Below, in pieces: positions 36,681-44,463 of a stretch of 50,323 nt of DNA; positions within the stretch are counted from its first letter, which is position 1, and each line of letters opens with the position of its first letter. The position numbers were made by a program, and so were the translations under genes. The stretch spans positions 1-50,323 of the forward strand of contig JADYZZ010000025.1 of NCBI GenBank assembly GCA_020852865.1. The letters run 5' to 3'. This stretch comes from Rubrivivax sp. GTDB taxonomy: Bacteria > Pseudomonadota > Gammaproteobacteria > Burkholderiales > Burkholderiaceae_C. The notes beneath the pieces are model-generated. The model did not search any database. It saw only the letters and a list, made by a program, of their open reading frames with translations, and was not told the origin of the DNA.

Positions 36681-37378
36681 ACCCGCACGACGAGACGCGC
36701 GCCGTCGCCGCCCGCTACGCGCGGCGCAGCGCCGCCGGCCTGGCCGGCCGCTACAGCCTGCTGCGCCCCGAGGTGTGGCAGTCGGTGCACGAGCGCCAGC
36801 GCGCGCTCATCGCGCTGCTGCGGCGCCACGGCCGCACCGAGCCGGCCGCGCTGCGTCTCGTCGAGGTCGGCTGCGGCGGCGGCGGCAATCTGCTCGAGCT
36901 GCTGCGGCTGGGCTTCGCGCCGGCGCGGCTCGCCGGCATCGAACTGCTGCCCGAGCGCCTGGCCGAGGCGCGCGCCGTGCTGCCCGCGGCGCTGACGCTG
37001 CTCGAAGGCGACGCCGCGGCGGCGCCGATCGCCGTTGCCTCGCAGGACCTGGTGCTCGCCTCCACCGTCTTCAGCTCGCTGCTCGAGCGTGCCTTCCAGC
37101 AGCGCCTGGCCGATGCGATGTGGTCCTGGGTGAAGCCCGGCGGCGCCGTGCTCTGGTACGACTTCACCTACGACAACCCGCGCAACCCCGACGTGCGCGG
37201 CGTGCCGCTCGCGCGCCTGCGCGAGCTCTTCCCCCGGGCGCGCATCGACGCACGCCGCGTCACGCTGGCGCCGCCGCTGGCGCGGGCCCTGTGCCGCGTG
37301 CACCCGGCGCTGTACGGCGTCGCCAACGCGCTGCCGCTGCTGCGCACGCATGTCCTGGCCTGGCTGGGCAAGGACTGA
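36677..37378 (+). CDS. Class I SAM-dependent methyltransferase
   Basis: This 233-residue protein has SAM motif I VEVGCGGGGNLLELL, the acidic end of beta-2 (IELLPERLAEA), motif post-I LLEGDAA, and motif IV VLASTVFSSLLE. It probably methylates a sugar or the non-reducing end of the glycan. The start is GTG at 36677 overlapping the previous stop (GTGA). It is the last gene of the tightly coupled run that began at 26003, and its TGA is shared with palindromic repeat copy 4. Confidence 0.85.
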   Translation: MNPHDETRAVAARYARRSAAGLAGRYSLLRPEVWQSVHERQRALIALLRRHGRTEPAALRLVEVGCGGGGNLLELLRLGFAPARLAGIELLPERLAEARAVLPAALTLLEGDAAAAPIAVASQDLVLASTVFSSLLERAFQQRLADAMWSWVKPGGAVLWYDFTYDNPRNPDVRGVPLARLRELFPRARIDARRVTLAPPLARALCRVHPALYGVANALPLLRTHVLAWLGKD

Positions 37379-37426
37379 GCCCGTGAAGATATGAATCGCG
37401 CGCGTGATTCGCATCTTCACAGGCTC
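37377..37426. repeat. 50-bp stop-codon palindrome, copy 4 (after the methyltransferase)
   Basis: Arms run from GAGCCCGTGAAGATATGAATC to GATTCGCATCTTCACAGGCTC across GCGCGCGT; 18 of 21 positions pair. The GA of the methyltransferase TGA starts the element, and CTGA flanks both sides. It separates the coupled operon from the accessory ATPase gene. Confidence 0.88.
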
Positions 37427-37467
37427 TGATGCGTCGGGCGGCGTTCGTGCGAGGCCGACAGCAAAGC

Positions 37468-37477
37468 GCAATATTGC
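37468..37477. promoter_or_regulatory. AT-rich palindrome GCAATATTGC before the ATPase gene
   Basis: A perfect 10-bp palindrome lies in an AT-rich patch (about 37461-37505), which contrasts with the surrounding GC-rich DNA, some 30 nt before the start at 37509. It could be an operator or part of a promoter; this is inference from position and composition only. Confidence 0.3.
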
Positions 37478-37508
37478 AAATTGATCGGCAGATAATCAAA
37501 ATGCAACG

Positions 37509-38663
37509 ATGATTTCCCGGGGTCTGCAAGATCAGGTGCTGCAACGCCTGCGCCAGGCTCCCGCCGTCGTGCTGCTCGGTCCGCGCCAGGTGGGCAAGAC
37601 CACGCTGGCCAGGGAGATCGCGGCACGGTACCCCGGCGCGCTGCTGCTGGACCTGGAGCGCGAGTCGGACCGTGCCGCTCTCGGCCGTCCCGAACTCTTC
37701 CTGGCCGCCCACCGCGACCGCCTGCTGGTGCTCGACGAGGTGCAGCACCTGCCGCACCTGTTCGAGGCGCTGCGCCCCGAGATCGACGCCGACCGTCGTC
37801 CCGGGCGCTTCCTGCTGCTGGGCTCGGCGTCGCGTGATCTGCTGCGGCAGTCGGGGGAGTCGCTGGCCGGGCGCGTGTCGTACCTGGAGTTGACGCCGCT
37901 TGTGGTCGCCGAGCTGAAGCTCGACCTGGCGGCTCTGCAGTCGCTGTGGCTGCGGGGCGGGTTTCCCATGAGTTGGCTCGCGCCCGACGACGAGGCCTCG
38001 TTCACCTGGCGGCAGGACTTCATCCGTACATTCTTGCAGCGCGACTTGCCCGGCATGGGCCTGCGCATTCCAGCCGAGACGCTGCGCCGCTTGTGGCAGA
38101 TGCTGGCGCACCTGCAGGGACAGATGGTCAATGCCTCGCAACTGGGGCAGTCGCTGGGCGGCGTGTCCCACAGTACGGTCACGCGCTACCTCGACGTCCT
38201 CGTCGACACGCTGATGGTGCGACGGCTGCCGCCCTTCCTGCCGAACCTGGGCAAGCGGCTGGTGAAATCGCCCAAGGTCTATCTGCGCGACAGCGGCCTG
38301 CTGCACGCCTTGCTGGGCCTGGCCACGGTGCGCGACTTGCAGGGCCACGTCGTGGCCGGCGCTTCGTGGGAAGGTTTCGTGGTCGAGCAACTGGCGGCGC
38401 AGCTGCCGGCCGATGCGCAGTTGAGCTTCTATCGCACCGCCGTGGGCGCGGAGATCGACCTGATCGTCGAGCACCGCGCACGGACCGTGGCCGTGGAGGT
38501 CAAGTTCTCCTCGGCGCCCAAGCCCGCACGCGGCTTCTGGCAGGCGTTGCGCGACCTGCGCATCGAGCAGGCCTATGTCGTGGCGCCGGTGGCACGACGC
38601 TACCCGCTGGCCGAGGGGGTCGAAGTGCTGCCGTTGCAGGAACTGGGGGCACTTTGGGCCTGA
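37509..38663 (+). CDS. AAA-type ATPase with DUF4143 (PD-(D/E)XK-like) C-terminus
   Basis: This 384-residue protein has a Walker A loop ([11 protein letters not shown], about 22-32), Walker [13 protein letters not shown] and sensor [10 protein letters not shown]. The DUF4143 region shows FLQRDLPG and the C-terminal [20 protein letters not shown], which has the E-x-D...E-V-K pattern of PD-(D/E)XK nucleases. Such proteins are widespread, often strain-specific and of unknown function. It has no link to sugar metabolism. It sits between two halves of the polysaccharide locus, behind repeat copy 4 and an AT-rich leader, so it looks like an insertion. Confidence 0.9.
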   Translation: MISRGLQDQVLQRLRQAPAVVLLGPRQVGKTTLAREIAARYPGALLLDLERESDRAALGRPELFLAAHRDRLLVLDEVQHLPHLFEALRPEIDADRRPGRFLLLGSASRDLLRQSGESLAGRVSYLELTPLVVAELKLDLAALQSLWLRGGFPMSWLAPDDEASFTWRQDFIRTFLQRDLPGMGLRIPAETLRRLWQMLAHLQGQMVNASQLGQSLGGVSHSTVTRYLDVLVDTLMVRRLPPFLPNLGKRLVKSPKVYLRDSGLLHALLGLATVRDLQGHVVAGASWEGFVVEQLAAQLPADAQLSFYRTAVGAEIDLIVEHRARTVAVEVKFSSAPKPARGFWQALRDLRIEQAYVVAPVARRYPLAEGVEVLPLQELGALWA

Positions 38664-38682
38664 TGCGGCACTGCCGGCCCCG

Positions 38683-38688
38683 TAGACT
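38683..38688 (+). promoter_or_regulatory. Possible -10 box (TAGACT) for the second polysaccharide segment
   Basis: TAGACT lies 58 nt before the DegT start at 38747, in the 83-nt gap after the ATPase gene. A run of eight C follows at 38702-38709. Confidence 0.3.
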
Positions 38689-38746
38689 CGGCACCAGATT
38701 GCCCCCCCCGGTTCAACCGCCCTCGGCCCCCAGCGCGAACCCTCCC

Positions 38747-39916
38747 ATGAGCCCCGCTTTTCTTCCCTTTGCCCTGCCCGAGATCGGCGAGGACGAGATC
38801 GCCGAAGTGGTGGACACGCTGCGCTCGGGCTGGATCACCACCGGCCCCAAGGCGCGCCGCTTCGAGCAGGACTTCGCCGCCTTCCTGGGCGACGCCTCGC
38901 TGCAGGCGGTGGCGGTGAACTCGGCCACCGCCGGGCTGCATCTGGCGCTCGAGGCGCTCGGCATCGGGCCCGGCGACGAGGTCATCACCACCACGCACAC
39001 GTTCACGGCCAGCGCTGAGGTGGCGCGCTATCTCGGCGCCGACGTCAGGCTGGTCGACGTCGACCCGGTCACGTTCAACATCGATCCCGCTGCGGTCGAG
39101 ACGGCGATCGGCCCGCGCACCAAGGCCATCGTGCCGGTGCACTACGGCGGCCTGGCGGCCGACATGCCGCACCTGCTGGCCATTGCCGCGCGCCACGGGC
39201 TGAAGGTGGTCGAAGACGCCGCGCATGCGCTGCCCACGACGGTGGGCGGAGCCCTCGTCGGCACGCTGGCCAGCGACGCCACCGTCTTCAGCTTCTACGC
39301 CACCAAGACCATCACCACCGGCGAAGGCGGCATGCTCGTGACGCGCAACGAGGCGCTGGCCGCGCGCGCGCGCGTGATGCGCCTGCACGGCATCAGCCGC
39401 GACGCCTTCGACCGCTTCACCGCCAAGGTGCCGAGCTGGTACTACGAGATCGTGGCGCCGGGCTTCAAGTACAACCTGACCGACATCGCGGCGGCGCTCG
39501 GCATCCAGCAGTTGAAGAAGGCGCACGCCTTCCGGCAGCGGCGCGCCGAGATCGCGGCGCGCTACGACGCCGCCTTCGCCGCGCTGCCGCTCGTGCTGCC
39601 GGCGCAGGCCCCGGCCGGCGACACCCACGCCTGGCATCTGTACCCCGTGCGGCTGGCCGACGCCGCGCTGGCCGCCGGCATCACGCGCGAGCGCTTCGTC
39701 GAGCGCCTGTTCGAGCAGGGCATCGGCGCGAGCGTGCACTACGTGCCGCTGCACCAGCACCCGTACTGGCGCGAGCGCTACAAACTCGAGCCGGCGATGT
39801 TCCCGGCCAGCCAGCGCGCCTACGAGCGCCTCGCGAGCCTGCCGATCTACACGCGCATGAGCGATGGCGACGTCGAGCGTGTGGTCGCCGCGGTGCGCGC
39901 GGCGCTGGCGGCCTGA
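38747..39916 (+). CDS. DegT/DnrJ/EryC1-type aminotransferase (third of three)
   Basis: This 389-residue PLP enzyme has [20 protein letters not shown] at the start, [53 protein letters not shown] and the Schiff-base lysine in [13 protein letters not shown]. With a WbpM/PglF-type dehydratase and PglC-like transferase directly downstream, the most natural role is C4 amination of UDP-4-keto-6-deoxy-GlcNAc (PglE/ArnB-like). No PglD-type acetyltransferase is adjacent. Assignment of the substrate is inference. Confidence 0.88.
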   Translation: MSPAFLPFALPEIGEDEIAEVVDTLRSGWITTGPKARRFEQDFAAFLGDASLQAVAVNSATAGLHLALEALGIGPGDEVITTTHTFTASAEVARYLGADVRLVDVDPVTFNIDPAAVETAIGPRTKAIVPVHYGGLAADMPHLLAIAARHGLKVVEDAAHALPTTVGGALVGTLASDATVFSFYATKTITTGEGGMLVTRNEALAARARVMRLHGISRDAFDRFTAKVPSWYYEIVAPGFKYNLTDIAAALGIQQLKKAHAFRQRRAEIAARYDAAFAALPLVLPAQAPAGDTHAWHLYPVRLADAALAAGITRERFVERLFEQGIGASVHYVPLHQHPYWRERYKLEPAMFPASQRAYERLASLPIYTRMSDGDVERVVAAVRAALAA

Positions 39917-39931
39917 ATGGCGGCGGGCCGA

Positions 39932-39985
39932 TTGCACGACATGCACGGCATGCACGGCATGCACGGCATGCACGGCATGCGAGCC
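39932..39985. repeat. Tandem 9-bp repeat (ATGCACGGC), four perfect and two imperfect units
   Basis: Four perfect units span 39941-39976, with a degenerate unit on each side (TTGCACGAC and ATGCGAGCC). In the frame starting at the ATG at 39917, directly after the aminotransferase stop, they read as Met-His-Gly repeats. The region is a 179-nt gap between two genes of the same direction. The frame continues to 40120 into the next gene but has no other coding character. Confidence 0.85.
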
Positions 39986-40095
39986 ATCGGCAAGGGCTGC
40001 TCGGCCGACCGGCGCTGCGGCGTCCCCGGTGCGTGCGGCGGGCGCGACGGAGCGGCGCGGGCACCCGCGCGACGCGCCGGCGCAGGCGTGCGACG

Positions 40096-40698
40096 ATGGC
40101 CAAGCGCCTGTTCGACCTGATCGTCGCCGCGCTCGCGCTCGTCGTGCTCGCGCCGCTGCTGCTCGTCGTGGCCGCCATCGTCAGGCTCGACTCGCCCGGC
40201 CCGGTGTTCTTCCGCCAGGAGCGCGTCGGCCGCCACGGCGTGACGTTTCGCATCCACAAGTTCCGCACCATGCGCCACACACCGGGGTCTGCGCCGGGGC
40301 CGGCACTCACCGTCGGCGACGACCTGCGCATCACGCGCAGCGGCCGCTGGCTGCGCCGCAGCCGCATCGACGAGCTGCCGCAACTGCTCGACGTGCTCGC
40401 CGGCTCGATGAGCCTGGTGGGCCCGCGCCCCGAGGTGCCGCGCTATGTGGCGCATTACCCGCCGGCGCTGCGCGAGCGCGCGCTCGCCGTGCGGCCGGGC
40501 ATCACCGATCCGGCCTCGCTCGAGTTCATCGACGAGGCGGCGCTGCTGGCGCGCGCCGCCGACCCCGAGCGCGAATACGTCGAGGTCATCCTGCCGCGCA
40601 AGGTGCAGCGCGCGGCCGACTACGCCGCGCAGGCCACGCTGGGCACCGACCTGGCCGTGCTGTGGCGCACGCTGCGCGTGCTGGCGGGCTCGCGATGA
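40096..40698 (+). CDS. PglC/WcaJ-like phosphoglycosyl transferase (monotopic bacterial sugar transferase)
   Basis: This 200-residue protein has one N-terminal re-entrant membrane helix (about 5-28), then the catalytic core FFRQERVGRHGVTFRIHKFR, RIDELPQLLDVLAG with the family Asp-Glu, and SLVGPRPEVPRYV. It transfers a sugar 1-phosphate from a UDP-sugar to undecaprenyl phosphate, starting the repeat unit. The small size matches PglC-type enzymes without the large WbaP/WcaJ N-terminus. I start at MAKRLFDLIV (40096). It overlaps the next gene by ATGA. Confidence 0.92.
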   Translation: MAKRLFDLIVAALALVVLAPLLLVVAAIVRLDSPGPVFFRQERVGRHGVTFRIHKFRTMRHTPGSAPGPALTVGDDLRITRSGRWLRRSRIDELPQLLDVLAGSMSLVGPRPEVPRYVAHYPPALRERALAVRPGITDPASLEFIDEAALLARAADPEREYVEVILPRKVQRAADYAAQATLGTDLAVLWRTLRVLAGSR

Positions 40699-42671
40699 AG
40701 CGCGATGCTGCAGCGGCAGCCTTCTGGCGCCGGCTCGACGTCGCGCTGGCGCGCCTGCGCCCGCACCGCGAGCCGCTGTCGCTGCTGGTCGACGCGCTGG
40801 TGGTGGCGGGCTGCTGGAACGCCACCTATCTCTTCCGCCTCGGCTTCGAGCGCTGGCTGAGCGCGCGCCCGGGCTACGACGCCTGGGTGATGCTCGGTGT
40901 GGTGGCGCTGTACCTGCTGGCCAACCTGCTGTTCAAGGTGCCGCAGAGCATGTGGCGCTTCTCGGGCTTCGGCGAGGTGCAGCGGCTCACGCTCGCCTGC
41001 CTGGTGGCCGGCGCCGTGGCTGCCGCGCTCGTGATGGGTCTGGGGCTGCGCAAGGTGCCGCGGGCGGTGCTCGCGCTGCACCCGCTGGTGTCGCTGATGG
41101 GCCTGGTGCTGGTGCGCATCGCCTACCGCATGACCTACGAGCACGCGCGCTCGCGCATCGCCGGGGCCGCGGGCGAGATCCGCCGCGCGCTCGTGCTCGG
41201 CGCCGGCGAGGCCGCGCGGCTGCTCATCGCCGGGCTGCAGCCGCAGGGCTGGATCGTGCTCGGCCTGTTCGACGACGACCCGGGCAAGCAGGGCGCGCGC
41301 ATCGGCGGCGTGCCGGTTCTCGGCGGCCTCGGGCGGTTGGCCGAGCCGGCGCTGCGTGCCAGCGCCACCCATGTCATCGTGGCGCTGCCCGCGGCCACGC
41401 CGGCCCAGCGCCGGCGCGCGCTCGAGCTGGCTGCCGGCACCGGGCTGCCGGTGCTCACGGTGCCGGGCGTCGAGGAGCTGCGCGCCGGGCGCGCGCGCAT
41501 CGAGCGGCTGCGCGACATCGAGCCCGAGGATCTGCTCGGCCGCGAGCAGGTGGCGCTGGACGCGGCGGGCATCGAGCGCGTGCTCGCCGGCAAGACGGTG
41601 CTCGTGACCGGCGCGGGCGGCAGCATCGGCAGCGAGCTGTGTCGCCAGGTGGCGCACCACCGGCCGGCGCGGCTGGTGCTGTACGAGCTCTCGGAGTTCA
41701 ACCTCTACAGCATCGAGCAGGAGCTGCGCGAGACCGCGCCCGCGCTCGAACTGGTGGCGCTGATCGGCGACGTGAAGGATCTCGCGCACCTGCGCGCCAC
41801 CTGCGCCGAGTGGCGGCCGCAGGTCGTGTTCCACGCCGCGGCCTACAAGCACGTGCCGCTGATGGAGGAGCGCAACGCGTTGGCTGCGCTGCGCAACAAC
41901 ACGCTGGGCACCGACAACGCCGCGCGCGCGGCCGCCGAGAGCGGCGCCGAGCGCTTCGTGCTGGTGAGCACCGACAAGGCGGTGAACCCGACCAACGTGA
42001 TGGGCGCGACCAAGCGCGCCGCCGAGATGGCACTGAGCCGGCTGGCCGGGCGACACCCCGGCACCTGCTTCATCGCGGTGCGCTTCGGCAACGTGCTCGG
42101 CTCCAGCGGCAGCGTGATCCCGAAGTTCACGGAGCAGATCGCGCGCGGCGGCCCGGTGACGGTGACGCACCCGGAGGTGATCCGCTACTTCATGACCATC
42201 CCCGAGGCGGTGGCGCTGGTGCTGCAGGCGGCCGTCGTCGGCGCCAGCGGCCAGGTGCTGGTGCTCGACATGGGCGAGCCGGTGAAGATCGTCGACCTCG
42301 CGCGCGACCTCATCCGGCTTGCCGGCCACACCGTCGACGAGATCGGCATCGAGTTCACCGGCCTGCGCCCCGGCGAGAAGATGTACGAGGAACTGCTGGC
42401 CGCGGCCGACGACACCCTGCCCACGCCGGTGCCGCGGCTGCGCGTGGCCCGGCTCGGCGCGCCCGGCGCCGAGATCGAAGAATTGCTGCGCTGGGCGGCC
42501 GAAGGCGGTGAGGGCACCGACGGCGGCGCGGACGGCGACGGCGGCGACGGTGGCGCGGGCGGCGACGACGCGACGCGCGCGCAACTGCAGCGCGCGGTGC
42601 CCGAGTACCGGCCGGCGGTGCACGACGAGACGACCGGTGCATCCGTGCACCGAGCGGGGCAAGCTCGATGA
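40695..42671 (+). CDS. WbpM/PglF/CapD-type membrane nucleotide-sugar 4,6-dehydratase
   Basis: This 658-residue protein has four or five membrane helices (about 28-145), a first Rossmann domain (VLGAGEAARLLI at about 167-178), and a catalytic SDR domain starting LVTGAGGSIGSELCRQ (about 303-318). It has STDKAVNPTNVMGATKR (about 425-441), where the usual catalytic Tyr is Met436, as is normal in this family. It should convert UDP-GlcNAc to UDP-4-keto-6-deoxy-GlcNAc. A Gly/Asp-rich insert (about 593-612) near the C-terminus is unusual. The stop overlaps a short ORF. Confidence 0.93.
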   Translation: MKRDAAAAAFWRRLDVALARLRPHREPLSLLVDALVVAGCWNATYLFRLGFERWLSARPGYDAWVMLGVVALYLLANLLFKVPQSMWRFSGFGEVQRLTLACLVAGAVAAALVMGLGLRKVPRAVLALHPLVSLMGLVLVRIAYRMTYEHARSRIAGAAGEIRRALVLGAGEAARLLIAGLQPQGWIVLGLFDDDPGKQGARIGGVPVLGGLGRLAEPALRASATHVIVALPAATPAQRRRALELAAGTGLPVLTVPGVEELRAGRARIERLRDIEPEDLLGREQVALDAAGIERVLAGKTVLVTGAGGSIGSELCRQVAHHRPARLVLYELSEFNLYSIEQELRETAPALELVALIGDVKDLAHLRATCAEWRPQVVFHAAAYKHVPLMEERNALAALRNNTLGTDNAARAAAESGAERFVLVSTDKAVNPTNVMGATKRAAEMALSRLAGRHPGTCFIAVRFGNVLGSSGSVIPKFTEQIARGGPVTVTHPEVIRYFMTIPEAVALVLQAAVVGASGQVLVLDMGEPVKIVDLARDLIRLAGHTVDEIGIEFTGLRPGEKMYEELLAAADDTLPTPVPRLRVARLGAPGAEIEELLRWAAEGGEGTDGGADGDGGDGGAGGDDATRAQLQRAVPEYRPAVHDETTGASVHRAGQAR

Positions 42672-42802
42672 CGACCCGTGACGACGAGTCCGCTGTCGCA
42701 ACCGCAAAGCCGGCAGGACGCCTGGCCAAGGCCGCTGCCGCACGTGCCAACGGCCGGCCCGGCGGTCGCCCGAAGACGCTGCGCGACCGCTTGGCGGCGT
42801 AG
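42668..42802 (+). CDS. Small basic peptide (44 aa) with AT-hook-like GRPGGRPK
   Basis: This 44-codon ORF starts in the ATGA ending the dehydratase gene and ends 18 nt before the converging wecB. It is rich in Ala, Arg and Lys and contains NGRPGGRPKTLRDRL, where GRP is reminiscent of an AT-hook core. No family is recognised. The overlap and position favour translation, but chance ORFs are common in this DNA. Confidence 0.35.
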   Translation: MTTRDDESAVATAKPAGRLAKAAAARANGRPGGRPKTLRDRLAA

Positions 42803-42820
42803 CCCGCGCGCAGGCCGCAC

Positions 42821-43939
42821 TCAGCGCACGATCAGCCGCTCCAGGATCTCGGCGATGCGCCGCCCGGTGCGGCCGTCCCACAGCTCGGGGATGGCGCCCG
42901 TCTTCCACTGCCCGGCGAAGAGCCGGTCGAGCGCCGGCGCGATCGCCGCCGGATCGGTGCCGATCAGCTCGTTGGTGCCCAGCGTCACCGTCTCGGGCCG
43001 TTCGGTGCTGTCGCGCAGCGTCACGCAGGGCACGCCGAGCACGGTGGTCTCTTCGGTGATGCCGCCGCTGTCGGTGATCACGCCCTTGGCGTGGCGCACG
43101 AGGTAGTTGAATTCGAGGTAGGGCTGCGGCTCCACCGTCAGCAGATGCGCGGGGCGCGCGGGCAGCGCGGCCAGCGTCTTGGCGGTGCGCGGGTGCACCG
43201 GAAACACCACCGGCAGCCCGCGCGTGGCCGCGCCCACAGCGGCGATGAGCCGAGCGAAGCCGGCCGCGTCGTCGACGTTGGCCGGGCGGTGCAGCGTCAT
43301 CACGAAGTAGCCGCCCGGCTGCAGCCCGGCCTCGGCCCAGAACGCGGGCGGGCGCAGGCGCTCGAGGTTGGCCAGCAGCGTGTCGATCATCGTGTTGCCG
43401 ACGAAGAAGATCGCCTCGTCGCGCACGCCGGCGCGGCGCAGGTTGGCGTTGGCCGCCTCGCTGGTGGTGAAGAACCAGTTGGTGATCGCGTCGGTGACCA
43501 GGCGGTTGATCTCCTCGGGCATCGTCCAGTCGCCCGAGCGGATGCCGCCTTCGACGTGCGCCACCGGCACATGCAGCTTCTGCGCGGCGATCGCGCAGGC
43601 CATCGTCGAGGTGACGTCGCCCACCACCAGGCACAGCGCGCTCGGCGCGTCGAGCAGCAGCCGCTCGTAGCGCGTCATGATGGCCGCCGTCTGCTCGGCC
43701 TGCGTGCCCGAGCCGACCTCGAGGTTGACGTCGGGCGCCGGGATGCCGAGCTGCGTGAAGAAGTCGCCCGACATGCGCGCGTCGTAGTGCTGGCCGGTAT
43801 GCACGAGGCGGCAGCGCAGGCGGCTGCGGATCGCGGGGTCGGCCCGGCGCTCGCCTATCGCGCGCAGGATCGGCGCGATCTTCATGAAGTTGGGGCGCGC
43901 GCCGGCGATGATGTCGACGAGGGGGGCGGTGGTGGTCAT
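42821..43939 (-). CDS. wecB: UDP-N-acetylglucosamine 2-epimerase (WecB-like)
   Basis: This 372-residue protein has IAGARPNFMKIAPILRAI, VHTGQHYDARMSGDFFTQLG, VVGDVTSTMACAIAAQKLHV, HVEGGIRSGDWTMPEEINR, TLHRPANVD and TDSGGITEETTVLGVPCVTL, all typical of WecB. It interconverts UDP-GlcNAc and UDP-ManNAc. It faces the dehydratase gene and differs clearly from the wbpI-like gene at 34384. No wecC dehydrogenase is near; the ugd gene at 44464 is of UDP-glucose type. A 238-nt gap to the next gene holds nothing I recognise. Confidence 0.93.
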   Translation of the reverse strand: MTTTAPLVDIIAGARPNFMKIAPILRAIGERRADPAIRSRLRCRLVHTGQHYDARMSGDFFTQLGIPAPDVNLEVGSGTQAEQTAAIMTRYERLLLDAPSALCLVVGDVTSTMACAIAAQKLHVPVAHVEGGIRSGDWTMPEEINRLVTDAITNWFFTTSEAANANLRRAGVRDEAIFFVGNTMIDTLLANLERLRPPAFWAEAGLQPGGYFVMTLHRPANVDDAAGFARLIAAVGAATRGLPVVFPVHPRTAKTLAALPARPAHLLTVEPQPYLEFNYLVRHAKGVITDSGGITEETTVLGVPCVTLRDSTERPETVTLGTNELIGTDPAAIAPALDRLFAGQWKTGAIPELWDGRTGRRIAEILERLIVR

Positions 43940-44177
43940 GTGCGAGGTGAGCCGCGTAAGGGCGTTTCAGCGGGGCGTGAGCATGGCTCGGGCGGCAGAT
44001 GATCCGGGACATGCCGCAGCAGCCTGTCGGCGCGGGCGCGCGAGCCCTGGGCGACGGCCGAGGCCGGCGTCGAGAATCATGAGGTGTAGGCCCGCCTGCA
44101 CCGCAAAGGCCGCCCGACGGCCGTCTCGCCGCCGCGGCGGCGGCGGGTTCGGTGCAGCCCCCTCGCCCTGGACGCCA

Positions 44178-44420
44178 TCAACCGCCGCTGTCGAGCAACT
44201 CGAACAGGCCCGCATTGCTGGCGTCGGTAAGCGGCAGAGGGCCGCCAGCCTCGACCGTCGGCGGCTGGCTGCGGTGGGCAGCGCGCGACGGGCGCGCAGG
44301 TTCTGCCAGCGCGTGCCGAAGCAAGGTGAGCATCAGCTCGGGCACCGTGCGGCCTTCCGACGCAGCGCGCGCCTCGAGTTCGCGCTGCAGGGCTTCGGGC
44401 AATTCGATGGTGGTTTTCAT
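44178..44420 (-). CDS. Ribbon-helix-helix protein (CopG/VapB antitoxin-like), orphan
   Basis: This 80-residue protein begins MKTTIELPEALQRELEARAA, a typical ribbon-helix-helix beta strand and first helix, followed by EGRTVPELMLTLLRHALAE. The rest is Pro- and Gly-rich and may be a toxin-binding tail. It resembles antitoxins that bind DNA as dimers. No PIN-domain or other toxin ORF is recognisable on the downstream side (43940-44177): the ORF starting in its TGATG stop has only 33 Arg-rich codons. It may be an orphan regulator or a decayed module. Confidence 0.75.
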   Translation of the reverse strand: MKTTIELPEALQRELEARAASEGRTVPELMLTLLRHALAEPARPSRAAHRSQPPTVEAGGPLPLTDASNAGLFELLDSGG

Positions 44421-44463
44421 GCCGAGGGCATTCGGTTTGCGGGTCAGGGTGCCCGCAATGCGC

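Noticed and set aside
39932..39985. CRISPR array
   Set aside because: Repeat units are 9 bp and contiguous, without spacers; no cas genes are present.
39917..40120. A 67-codon ORF containing the Met-His-Gly repeat as a real gene
   Set aside because: Beyond the repeat it shows no coding signal and runs into the phosphoglycosyl transferase start; I report the repeat only.
44077..44179. A VapC-type toxin gene after the RHH antitoxin
   Set aside because: Only 33 Arg-rich codons follow the TGATG overlap; no PIN-domain acidic motif is visible in any frame.
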